Shown here one piece after another: positions 40,774-49,114 of a DNA stretch of 64,000 nucleotides (positions within the stretch are counted from its first letter, which is position 1; every line of letters begins with the position of its first letter). The translations under genes were made by a program, and so were the position numbers. The stretch is taken from positions 248,001 through 312,000 of the forward strand of contig NZ_LQQA01000015.1 of NCBI RefSeq assembly GCF_002101965.1, in the 5' to 3' direction. This stretch comes from Mycolicibacterium wolinskyi (lineage in GTDB: Bacteria > Actinomycetota > Actinomycetes > Mycobacteriales > Mycobacteriaceae). The notes under the pieces were generated by a model, which did not search any database, had not been told where the DNA came from, and was given only the letters and a program-made list of their open reading frames with translations.

Positions 40774-42348
40774 ATGGTCGATACTCAGCCGGCGCCGAAC
40801 TCTACCTACGACTACGTGGTGGCCGGCGGTGGCACCGCGGGTTGTATCGTCGCTGCACGACTGTCGGAGGATCCGAACGTCAGAGTGTGTCTGCTGGAGG
40901 CCGGGCCCTCGGACGTGGATGACCGCAACATCCTCGAACTGGCGGCTTGGATGCATCTGCTCGATTCGGGCTACGACTGGGACTACCCGGTCGAGCCCCA
41001 GGAAAAGGGCAACTCCTTCATGCGCCACGCCCGCGCGAAGGTGCTGGGCGGATGTTCTTCGCACAATTCCTGTATCGCATTCTGGCCGCCGGCGGAGGGT
41101 CTGGACGAGTGGGTGAAGATGGGCGCGACCGGCTGGAGTGCCGCCGAGATCCTGCCGCTGGTGGCCCGAGTCGAGAACAACGACGCCCCTGGTGATTTCC
41201 ACGGTCGCTCCGGACCGGTGCGGTTGCGTGACGTACCGCCCAACGACCCGTGCGGCGCGGCCGTGCTGGAGGCGGCCGCCATGGTCGGTATGCCCACCGT
41301 GGCGTTCAACCGGGGCGAGACGGTGCGCAACGGCGCCGGCTGGTTCCAGATCAACGCGGCCGAGGACGGCACGAGGATGTCGTCCTCACACGCCTATCTG
41401 CATCCGGTCCTGGGCCAGCGGTCCAATCTCGACGTGCGTACGGGTTGCTGGGTGTCGGAGATCCTGTTCGACGACCAGAACAACGCCACCGGGGTGCGCT
41501 ACCAGCGGCCCGACCTCACCGGGTACGACACCGTGTCGGCGAGCCGTGAGGTGATCGTCACTGCCGGCGCCATCGACACGCCGAAGCTTTTGATGCTCTC
41601 GGGAATCGGCCCGGCCGAACATCTTCGGGAGTTCGGGATCGCGGTACGCGCTGATTCGCGGGGCGTGGGTTCGAACCTCGACGACCACGTCGAGGGCCTG
41701 GTGTTCTGGGAGGCCTCGCAGCCCATGGTGCGTACGTCGACACAGTGGTGGGAGATCGGGCTGTTCACCACCGTCGACGAGGGCCTGCTCCAGCCGGACC
41801 TGATGATGCACTACGGCAGTGTCCCGTTCGACATGAACACGTTGCGGCATGGATACCCGACCACCGACAACGGGTTCTGTCTCACACCGAATGTCACACA
41901 GGGACATTCACGTGGCACAGTGCGGCTGCGCAGCCGCGACTTCCGGGACCGGCCGAAGGTCGACCCGCGCTACTTCACCGATCCCGACGGCTACGACGAA
42001 CGGATCATGCTCGCCGGTGTCAAGCTGGCGCGCGAGATTGCCGAGCAGGCGCCACTGCGCGCATGGGTGGCCCGTGAGCTTGCGCCAGGGCCCGACGCCG
42101 TCACCGACGACGAGTTGCTCGACTACGTCCATCGCACCCACAACACGGTGTACCACCCGGCGGGTACGGCCCGCATGGGTGCGGTCGATGACCCGATGGC
42201 AGTCCTGGATCCGCAGTTGCGGGTCAAGGGAGTCTCGCGGTTGCGGGTCGTCGACGCCTCGGCGATGCCGAAGCTGCCCGCCGTGAACCCGAACATCACC
42301 GTGATGACGATGGCGGAGAAATGCGTCGATCTGCTTCGCGTGACCTGA
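40774..42348 (+). CDS. codA: Choline oxidase-type GMC oxidoreductase
   Basis: 524 aa. FAD fold YDYVVAGGGTAGCIVAARLS at the N-terminus. The sequence follows Arthrobacter globiformis choline oxidase closely as I know it: FMRHARAKVLGGCSSHNSC with His97 at the covalent FAD site and Ser99, STQWWEIG, LMMHYGSVPFDMNTLRHGYPTT, and the catalytic pair His461 (VYHPAG) and Asn505 (VNPN), 44 residues apart as in that enzyme. It would oxidise choline to betaine aldehyde and on to betaine, making peroxide. Annotation as choline dehydrogenase (betA) is the alternative, but the flavin-linking His argues for the oxidase type. Confidence 0.85.
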   Translation: MVDTQPAPNSTYDYVVAGGGTAGCIVAARLSEDPNVRVCLLEAGPSDVDDRNILELAAWMHLLDSGYDWDYPVEPQEKGNSFMRHARAKVLGGCSSHNSCIAFWPPAEGLDEWVKMGATGWSAAEILPLVARVENNDAPGDFHGRSGPVRLRDVPPNDPCGAAVLEAAAMVGMPTVAFNRGETVRNGAGWFQINAAEDGTRMSSSHAYLHPVLGQRSNLDVRTGCWVSEILFDDQNNATGVRYQRPDLTGYDTVSASREVIVTAGAIDTPKLLMLSGIGPAEHLREFGIAVRADSRGVGSNLDDHVEGLVFWEASQPMVRTSTQWWEIGLFTTVDEGLLQPDLMMHYGSVPFDMNTLRHGYPTTDNGFCLTPNVTQGHSRGTVRLRSRDFRDRPKVDPRYFTDPDGYDERIMLAGVKLAREIAEQAPLRAWVARELAPGPDAVTDDELLDYVHRTHNTVYHPAGTARMGAVDDPMAVLDPQLRVKGVSRLRVVDASAMPKLPAVNPNITVMTMAEKCVDLLRVT

Positions 42349-42367
42349 CGTCAGGCACGATGGCTGA

Positions 42368-44221
42368 GTGACTGCATCTTCCGGATCGGCGGGATCTCCG
42401 GGGGCGCTGGCGGCTTTCCTGGGCGCGCACCCGCCGTTCCAGACCGCCAGTGACGCCGAGCTGCGTGAACTGGCGGCGGCTTCGTCGCTGGAGCACTACG
42501 AGGCTGGTGCGCTGATCGAGGACTTCTCCCGGCGCGTCCCTGACGACATCTGGATGGTCCAGTCGGGTTCGGTCTCGCTCCGGGCGGTCGACGACGGCCA
42601 GGTGTTCGACACCATCGAGCCCGGAGGAATTTTCGGGTACGTCGCAATGCTCACCGGCGGCGGCATCGAATTCCTTGCCCGCGCAACCGAACCCACGGCC
42701 GCCATCCGGCTGCCCGGGGAACTGGTGCGCGCGCAGTTCGCCAAGCCGGCCGGACTGCGGTTCCTCGCGTCGTCTGCCACACCGCAGACGCACGCTCCGC
42801 TGGTGGTGGCGAGCGATTCGCGGCCCGTCGGGGAACTGGTGCGCGGTGACGTGCTGATCGTCGATCCCGGGGTGTCGGTGCGCGAAGCCGTCGTGCAGAT
42901 GACCGAACGCCGCGTGTCCTATGCCTTGATCCGGTTACCCGACGGCGGCGTCGGCATCTTCACCGACCGCGACCTACGGTCCCGGGTGGTGGCCGCGGGA
43001 CTCCCGGTCACCGTCGACATCACCGAAGTGATGAGTGCGCCCGCACAAACCGTGACGGCCGACCGGACCGCGGAGACGGTGCTGCTCGACATGCTCGAGC
43101 GTGGGCTGCGGCATATGCCGGTGACCTCGCCGCGCGGCGAGGTGGTCGGGGTGCTCGAAGACGCCGACCTGCTGGCAGCGTCGGCACGGCAGAGCTTCAT
43201 ACTGCGCCGGGCGATCGCGCAGGCGCCGGACGCCGCCGCACTGCAGTTGCTCGGCCCCGAGGTCACTCAGATCGCGGTGAACCTGTTTCGCAACGGGACC
43301 AAGGCTTCGGCCGCCAGCAGCATCGCGTCGATCGTGCTGGATGCGTTGGTACGCAAAGCACTTGATTTCGCGCTGGCCGAGGCGGCGCCGGGGCCTACAC
43401 AGGGGCAGTTCGCGTGGCTCACGCTCGGCAGCATCGCCCGGCGCGAGGCCATGCCGTCATCGGACGTCGACAGTGCACTCAGCTGGAGCGACGCGTGCGA
43501 CGCCGAATGCGCCCAGTTGCGTGCCGTCGCGGCACGCACACACGCCATTCTCGACGGCTGCGGCTTGCCCGCCGACAGCAACGGCGCGGTCGCTTCGAAA
43601 ATGGCGTTCGCCAGGTCGGCCTCCGATTGGGCCCGCGCCGCCGAACGCTGGCTCGACGATCCCTTGCGCGGCAAGGGTTTGATCCTGTCCTCGCTGTTGA
43701 TCGACGGGCGGGTGGTGTGGGGGAATACCGCGCTGCACACAGTGCCCAAGGTATTCCGGCGGATCCGCGACACCCACCCGAACGCGCTACGGCTGCAACT
43801 GCTCGATGCCTTGTCCGGCAAGGTACGGACGTGGTCGTTGCGTGATGTGCTATCGCGGCGTGGCGGCACCTTCGATCTGAAGACCCATGCGGTGACTCCG
43901 ATCGTGAACCTGGCCCGGTGGGGTGGTCTGACAGCTGATGTGACCTCGGCGTCGACGCCGGCCCGGCTCGCTGCGGCAGCCGGCTCCGGAGCGCTGACCG
44001 GTCGCGATTCCCGCACGCTTACCGAGGTTTTCGTGATGCTGCAGCGCATCAGGATGGCCCATCAGGTCGACTTGATCGCCGACAGTCGCACGCCCAACGA
44101 TGTGGTCACCATCGGTGAGCTTTCGCCGCTGAACCGCAGCCTGCTCAGTGAGGGGCTGCGGGAAATCGCCGCGGTGCAACGCCGGGCGAGACAGACCGGA
44201 ACCCACTCGACCCTCAGTTGA
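42368..44221 (+). CDS. cNMP-binding / CBS-pair / DUF294 nucleotidyltransferase protein
   Basis: 617 aa from GTG 42368, 19 bases after codA. Domains: cyclic-nucleotide-binding fold (about 15-125), CBS pair (about 150-275), DUF294 nucleotidyltransferase with GSIARREAMPSSDVDSAL (about 354-372, the Gly-Ser and Asp-x-Asp pattern), and a helical C-terminal substrate-binding domain. The family is thought to be signal-sensing nucleotidyltransferases; the substrate is unknown. It may be the last gene of the choline operon. A smaller paralogue lacking the sensor domains lies at 53.6 kb. Confidence 0.82.
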   Translation: MTASSGSAGSPGALAAFLGAHPPFQTASDAELRELAAASSLEHYEAGALIEDFSRRVPDDIWMVQSGSVSLRAVDDGQVFDTIEPGGIFGYVAMLTGGGIEFLARATEPTAAIRLPGELVRAQFAKPAGLRFLASSATPQTHAPLVVASDSRPVGELVRGDVLIVDPGVSVREAVVQMTERRVSYALIRLPDGGVGIFTDRDLRSRVVAAGLPVTVDITEVMSAPAQTVTADRTAETVLLDMLERGLRHMPVTSPRGEVVGVLEDADLLAASARQSFILRRAIAQAPDAAALQLLGPEVTQIAVNLFRNGTKASAASSIASIVLDALVRKALDFALAEAAPGPTQGQFAWLTLGSIARREAMPSSDVDSALSWSDACDAECAQLRAVAARTHAILDGCGLPADSNGAVASKMAFARSASDWARAAERWLDDPLRGKGLILSSLLIDGRVVWGNTALHTVPKVFRRIRDTHPNALRLQLLDALSGKVRTWSLRDVLSRRGGTFDLKTHAVTPIVNLARWGGLTADVTSASTPARLAAAAGSGALTGRDSRTLTEVFVMLQRIRMAHQVDLIADSRTPNDVVTIGELSPLNRSLLSEGLREIAAVQRRARQTGTHSTLS

Positions 44222-44234
44222 ACGGGCTGCCCGG

Positions 44235-44810
44235 CTATCGCGCCACCTCGTTGACCAGGCGGGCGTCGAGGTTGTCGTACCAGCGCATCGCCCAGCGAGC
44301 GTCGCCGAGCGCGGTGTGGCGGTGACTGGCACCCGGGGGCCGCACGCCGCACTGCTGAGACAGCCGGACGTGATCCGTTTCCGGAATGCGGCCGCATCTT
44401 CGGATGATGCGTGCTGCCATCGGAACGACGTCGACGACATCGGGGCACCATGCCGGGCTCAGGTGGTGGCGCGCCAGCATGGTCGTCAGACAGTACGTGT
44501 CGAAGCTCGGCACTACACCGACAATGGTCGCGTCCAGCGTCCATTCGCGAACGATCGCCGCGGCGTCACGCTCGCGGTACACCGAAGGCAGGTGGATGGA
44601 TCCGTACACCACCTGGGGGTGCCGACTCGAGAATCGGCTGATGCGCAGGCCTGCGGGTTCGGCCGCGGCGAGATCGAGATCGGCCACGTCGATGTACAGC
44701 ACGATCCGGGTGTCGCCCGCATCGTCACGGCGAATCAGGGCGATCTCCCATGGTTGCCGGTCTCTGTGCAGGCCGGTCGTCTCTGTATCGAGGAAGACCA
44801 GAGGACGCAT
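44235..44810 (-). CDS. 3'-5' exonuclease, DEDD family
   Basis: 191 aa. Starts MRPLVFLDTETTGLH (first two acidic residues in DTE), with a later HTALGDARW supplying His and Asp of the DEDDh motif. It resembles the exonuclease domain of DNA polymerase III epsilon or RNase T but has no other domain. It converges on the DUF294 gene with only 13 bases between stops; in other bacteria these two families also sit together, often in one operon. Confidence 0.8.
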   Translation of the reverse strand: MRPLVFLDTETTGLHRDRQPWEIALIRRDDAGDTRIVLYIDVADLDLAAAEPAGLRISRFSSRHPQVVYGSIHLPSVYRERDAAAIVREWTLDATIVGVVPSFDTYCLTTMLARHHLSPAWCPDVVDVVPMAARIIRRCGRIPETDHVRLSQQCGVRPPGASHRHTALGDARWAMRWYDNLDARLVNEVAR

Positions 44811-45009
44811 CTGCGCAGCCTATCCTCAGCGGGCTGACTGTCGGCCCAGTTCTTGGAGTTCGGCGACGATGCATGCGGTCGGGGTGAATTAGCCCCCGGG
44901 TTTGGGCTCGGCGATGACGATCGGTTGGATCGGGCGACTGGCCCCCCTTTGTGGCAGCCGCAACATCCCTGAAGCTCTCGGCAAAGTCTTGGCGTGCGCA
45001 GAACGTCTT

Positions 45010-45026
45010 CTCAGCACACCCTCAGC
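45010..45026 (+). promoter_or_regulatory. Direct repeat upstream of pepD, possible MprA box
   Basis: CTCAGC (45010-45015) and CTCAGC (45021-45026), 11 bp apart, in the sequence CTCAGCACACCCTCAGC. M. tuberculosis pepD is controlled by the stress regulator MprA through direct-repeat boxes of this kind. It lies 80-96 bases before the pepD start. Confidence 0.4.
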
Positions 45027-45105
45027 GAACACGGGCACCTTGGAGGAGAGCGCGGCGCGGCCGCGCAGCTCGTCGTCGACTTTTAGAGGAAGAAGAACGT
45101 ACGCC

Positions 45106-46557
45106 ATGACGCATCGGCCAGAGTACCCGCCGTCTCCGGACAATTATGGGGCGGCTCCGGGACATCGTGCGAGAAAGCAGTATCCGAGCCCGTGGTCGCG
45201 GGAAGGCTATCGGAGGTACGGCGGTGCGCACGCCATCTCGCAGCCGCCGTTCCCGGAAGGATCCGCGGATATCGATGACACACAACGCATCCCGGTGCAA
45301 TTCCCCCATGATGATCAGCCGCAGAAGCGATCCCGGAGCCGCGTCGGCGCGCTCGTCGCAGGCATGGCTGCCGTTGCGGTGACGTCTGGTGCGGTGGCGG
45401 GCATCGCGGTGGTCAACCACGAAGCTCAGCCGGCGGCAAACTCCGCGACACCGGCAGCGACCGCGCCGCAGCCGGCTGACGTCCCGCGGCTTCCCGCGGC
45501 GGCAGCGCCGAACGGTTCGGTCGAGCAGGTCTCGGCGAAGGTACTGCCGAGCGTGGTGAAGCTGCAGATCGACCTTGGCCAGGGAAGTGCCGAGGGGTCG
45601 GGCATCGTCATCAGCCCGGACGGCATGATCCTCACCAACAATCACGTGGTGGCCGCGGCCAAAGAGGCTGCCTCGCAACAAGGCTCGCTGCCCGGCTTCG
45701 GTGGGCCGATGGGCTCGGACGGCCAGGATCCGTTCGGCGGCCTGTTCGGTCCCGGATCGGACACGCCGACGGCGCGCACTGCTGCGGCTCCGCAGGCCAC
45801 GGTCACCTTCTCGGATGGTCGCACCGCGCCGTTCACCGTGATCGGGACGGACCCGGCCGATGACCTGGCCGTGGTCCGCGCCGAGGGGGTTTCGGGACTC
45901 ACCCCGATCGCGATCGGATCGTCGAAGGACCTCAAGGTCGGCCAGGACGTCGTGGCGATCGGCTCCCCGCTGGGACTGCAGGGCACCGTGACGACGGGCA
46001 TCATCAGCGCCCTGGACCGTCCCGTGGCCACCGGTGACGAGGAGACGGGCCAGGCCTCGGTGATGAACGCGATCCAGACGGATGCCGCGATCAACCCGGG
46101 TAACTCCGGCGGTGCCCTGGTGAACATGAACGGCGAGTTGATCGGCGTCAACTCGGCAATCGCGTCCCTCGGCGGCGGACAGGGTTCCGGTGGGGCGCAA
46201 AGCGGTTCGATCGGATTGGGTTTCGCGATACCGGTGGACCAGGCCAAACGCATTGCCGACGAACTGATCTCGACGGGCACGGTCCAGCACGCGTCGCTGG
46301 GCGTGCAGCTCAGCACTGCTGGCGGTGCCAACGGCGCCGCGATCGCCGGTGTCGCCAACGGTGGCCCGGCCGCGCAGGCGGGGCTGCGCAGCGGGATGGT
46401 CATCACCAAGATCGACGACCGTCCGATCGACGGGCCGGAAGCGCTCATCGCCGCGGTCCGGTCGAAGGCCCCCGGCGACCAGGTGACGTTGACGTACGAA
46501 GATCCGTCGGGCGACTCGCAGACCACCCAGATCACGCTCGGGGCCGTGCAGGCCTGA
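45106..46557 (+). CDS. pepD: HtrA-like serine protease PepD
   Basis: 483 aa from ATG 45106 (GAGGAAGAA upstream). A cytoplasmic Pro-rich segment of about 78 residues, one membrane helix (about 80-105, VGALVAGMAAVAVTSGAVAG), then a trypsin-like protease domain with TNNHVV (His), DDLAVV (Asp) and NPGNSGGAL (Ser), and one C-terminal PDZ domain (about 395-480). It acts outside the membrane in envelope stress and protein quality control. It matches Rv0983 in layout. Confidence 0.93.
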   Translation: MTHRPEYPPSPDNYGAAPGHRARKQYPSPWSREGYRRYGGAHAISQPPFPEGSADIDDTQRIPVQFPHDDQPQKRSRSRVGALVAGMAAVAVTSGAVAGIAVVNHEAQPAANSATPAATAPQPADVPRLPAAAAPNGSVEQVSAKVLPSVVKLQIDLGQGSAEGSGIVISPDGMILTNNHVVAAAKEAASQQGSLPGFGGPMGSDGQDPFGGLFGPGSDTPTARTAAAPQATVTFSDGRTAPFTVIGTDPADDLAVVRAEGVSGLTPIAIGSSKDLKVGQDVVAIGSPLGLQGTVTTGIISALDRPVATGDEETGQASVMNAIQTDAAINPGNSGGALVNMNGELIGVNSAIASLGGGQGSGGAQSGSIGLGFAIPVDQAKRIADELISTGTVQHASLGVQLSTAGGANGAAIAGVANGGPAAQAGLRSGMVITKIDDRPIDGPEALIAAVRSKAPGDQVTLTYEDPSGDSQTTQITLGAVQA

Positions 46558-46581
46558 TTCGCGCGTGCCTTGGTCTCGCGC

Positions 46582-46627
46582 GTCACGCCAGTGTGGCTGT
46601 CGGCCTCGACAGCCACACTGGCGTGAC
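46582..46627. repeat. Long perfect hairpin after pepD
   Basis: A 21-bp perfect stem with a 4-base GCCT loop; the outer part of each arm is GTCACGCCAGTGTGG. There is no U tract, so it may end transcription by structure alone. The GTCACGCCAG core is the same as that repeated at 61.5 kb, suggesting a dispersed palindromic element. Confidence 0.8.
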
Positions 46628-46780
46628 AACGGCGAGGCGAACCTCGAAGAAACGGCGACCGGAACAATTGGGTACCGGGCCTCGTTGACTAACGGTCGCG
46701 AGCCCGCACCCACGGATGGCTATGGGAAAGAATAAGGAGGAGCAACTGCTCCGTTCCCCTTCCAACGTATAGCGGACAGG

Positions 46781-46800
46781 GGGGCTTGCGGCAAGGCCGG
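46781..46800 (+). promoter_or_regulatory. Rifamycin-associated element (RAE)
   Basis: GGGGCTTGCGGCAAGGCCGG is an inverted repeat around CTTGCGGCAAG, matching the element known in front of rifamycin-inactivating and helR genes in actinobacteria. It ends four bases before the helR ATG, so it lies in the transcript start or leader. GTATAG at 46767-46772 is a plausible -10. Confidence 0.75.
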
Positions 46801-46804
46801 GGTG

Positions 46805-49114
46805 ATGGCGCAAAATCGCTGGCCGGAGCCGGACGCGGACAGATGGGATAACGAGAAGCACGTGTCGAATCGAGAGTACGAAGACGAACTGCAGTCCGAG
46901 CGCAACTACGTGGCCGGGTTGTATGCGCGACTCGATGCCGATCGTGCTGACGCCAAGCGCCGGTACCAGGACGCGCTGCGGAGCCCGGTCGACGCCCAGG
47001 ACGGCGGGGCGTTCGTGGGCCGCGACGCCGAGGTGCGCGCCATGGCCAAGGAGATGCAGCGACTCGACGTCGCCGACAACGGCCTGTGCTTCGGCCGGTT
47101 GGAAACCGTTGAGGGCGAACATCTCTACATCGGCCGTCTCGGCATTCTCGACCGTGACAACGACTACGAGCCGTTGCTGCTCGACTGGCGTGCGCCGCTC
47201 GCGCGCGCCTTCTACGTCGCGACGGCCGCGAGCCCCGAGAACATGCGCCGCCGTCGCCAATTCCACACGCGTGGCCGGCGGGTGATGGATTTCACCGACG
47301 AGATCCTCGGCAGGCCGACCGGGGCCGAACTCGGCGATGAGCGCGACGGCCCGGGAGATGCCGCGCTGCTGGCCGCGGTTAACGCCCCGCGCGGTGAGGG
47401 CATGCGTGACATCGTCGCGACGATCCAAGCCGAGCAGGACGAGATCATCCGGTTCGATCACTCCGGGGTGCTGGTGATCGAGGGCGGTCCCGGCACCGGC
47501 AAGACCGTGGTCGCGCTGCATCGCGTCGCCTACCTGCTCTACACCCAGCGCAAGCAGATGGAGCGGCACGGGGTGCTCGTGGTCGGGCCGAGCCCGGCGT
47601 TCCTGAACCACATCGGCCGCGTGCTGCCGTCGCTGGGTGAGTCGCAGGCCGTGTTCATGACGACAGGTGACTTCGTGCCTGGCCTTCGCGTGACGGCCGA
47701 GGACACGCCGGCTGCGGCACGGCTGAAGGGTTCGTTGAAGATCCTCGACGTGCTCGCCGCGGCGGTCGCGGACCGCCAGGAACTGCCGGAGGATCCAATC
47801 CCGATCAACCTCTCGGACGTCACGGTGCAGATCGACGCCGAGACCGCGAAGTGGGCCAGGGACGAGGCGCGTAAAACGGGCCTGCCGCACAACGAGGCCC
47901 GCGCCGAATTCGTCGACGTCGTCACGTACGTGGTCATCGAACGGGCCGTCGCCCGGATCGGCCGGGGGTGGCTGACCCGCGAGGACAAGCACGCGTGGGA
48001 GCAGATGCGCGCCGACGTGCTCAATGAGCTCGAAGACCACGAACAGTTCGCCGCCGCACTCGACAGGTTGTGGCCGGTGCTGACGCCGGAAAACGTTCTG
48101 GCAGAACTGTATACGTCACACGAGCGGCTGCGGGCCGCGGGTGCCGACGAGGCCCTGTGGCGGTCCGACGGCGAAGCGTGGACAGTGTCGGACGTACCGC
48201 TGCTCGACGAGCTCGTCGACCTGCTGGGGCGTGACAAGGCCGCGGACCTGGCCGCCGAGCGGGAACGGCGGGTCGAGGAGGCGTACGCCGCGGGCGTGCT
48301 CGAACTGATGGTCGCCCGTGAGGATCTGATGGACGACGAGGACCGCCTGCTCGCCGGCGACCTGCTCGCCGCCGAGGATCTCGCGGAGCGCTTCCAGGAA
48401 CGCGACAACCGTGAACTCGACGAACGAGCCGCTGCGGACCGTGACTGGACCTACGGGCACGTCGTGGTCGACGAGGCCCAGGAACTGTCGGAGATGGACT
48501 GGCGGGTACTCATGCGCCGTTGCCCGCGCCGGTCGTTCACGATCGTCGGCGATCTCGCCCAACGCCGGTCCGCGGCGGGGGCGACGTCGTGGGATCAGAT
48601 GCTGCAGCCCTACGTGCCCAATCGGTGGGTGTACCGGTCGTTGACCGTGAATTACCGCACCCCCGCGGAGATCATGGCAATCGCCGCCGCGGTGCTCGCC
48701 GAATTCGCCCCGGATGCGCAGCCGCCGGAATCGGTTCGCGCGTGCGGTGTGATGCCGTGGTCACGACAGGTTTCGGGCGATGAACTCGCCTCTGCCATAG
48801 CCGAATTCAACCAGGACGAAGCCGGGCGCGAGGGCACCTGCGTCGTGATCGGCCCACCGGGAGTGCCTGGCACGGTACCGGCCTCGGAGACCAAGGGTCT
48901 GGAGTTCGACGCCGTGTTGGTGGTCGAGCCCGAACGCATCCTCGCCGACGGGCCGCGCGGCGCGGCCGAACTCTACGTCGCGCTCACGCGGGCAACACAG
49001 CGCCTCGGCGTCCTGCACGTGGGTCCGCTGCCGCAGGCGCTGAGCGGCCTGGTCGCGATCAGTCCGGATGGCCGTACTCGTCGAACCAGTACGCAAGCTT
49101 GCCCCGTCGACTGA
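46805..49114 (+). CDS. helR: RNA polymerase-recycling ATPase HelR/HelD
   Basis: 769 aa. UvrD/Rep-like ATPase without a DNA helicase role in its family. N-terminal coiled coil (residues 15-75, EDELQSERNYVAGLYARLDADR), Walker A GGPGTGKT near 226-233, motif II VVDEAQELSEMDW, VNYRTPAEI, ETKGLEFDAVLVVEP and the C-terminal ALTRATQRLGVL. The sequence corresponds closely to M. smegmatis HelD (MSMEG_2174). It binds core RNA polymerase, clears nucleic acid and, in HelR, displaces rifamycins. The RAE immediately upstream supports rifamycin induction. Its last 56 bases overlap the end of the convergent antiporter gene. Confidence 0.92.
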   Translation: MAQNRWPEPDADRWDNEKHVSNREYEDELQSERNYVAGLYARLDADRADAKRRYQDALRSPVDAQDGGAFVGRDAEVRAMAKEMQRLDVADNGLCFGRLETVEGEHLYIGRLGILDRDNDYEPLLLDWRAPLARAFYVATAASPENMRRRRQFHTRGRRVMDFTDEILGRPTGAELGDERDGPGDAALLAAVNAPRGEGMRDIVATIQAEQDEIIRFDHSGVLVIEGGPGTGKTVVALHRVAYLLYTQRKQMERHGVLVVGPSPAFLNHIGRVLPSLGESQAVFMTTGDFVPGLRVTAEDTPAAARLKGSLKILDVLAAAVADRQELPEDPIPINLSDVTVQIDAETAKWARDEARKTGLPHNEARAEFVDVVTYVVIERAVARIGRGWLTREDKHAWEQMRADVLNELEDHEQFAAALDRLWPVLTPENVLAELYTSHERLRAAGADEALWRSDGEAWTVSDVPLLDELVDLLGRDKAADLAAERERRVEEAYAAGVLELMVAREDLMDDEDRLLAGDLLAAEDLAERFQERDNRELDERAAADRDWTYGHVVVDEAQELSEMDWRVLMRRCPRRSFTIVGDLAQRRSAAGATSWDQMLQPYVPNRWVYRSLTVNYRTPAEIMAIAAAVLAEFAPDAQPPESVRACGVMPWSRQVSGDELASAIAEFNQDEAGREGTCVVIGPPGVPGTVPASETKGLEFDAVLVVEPERILADGPRGAAELYVALTRATQRLGVLHVGPLPQALSGLVAISPDGRTRRTSTQACPVD

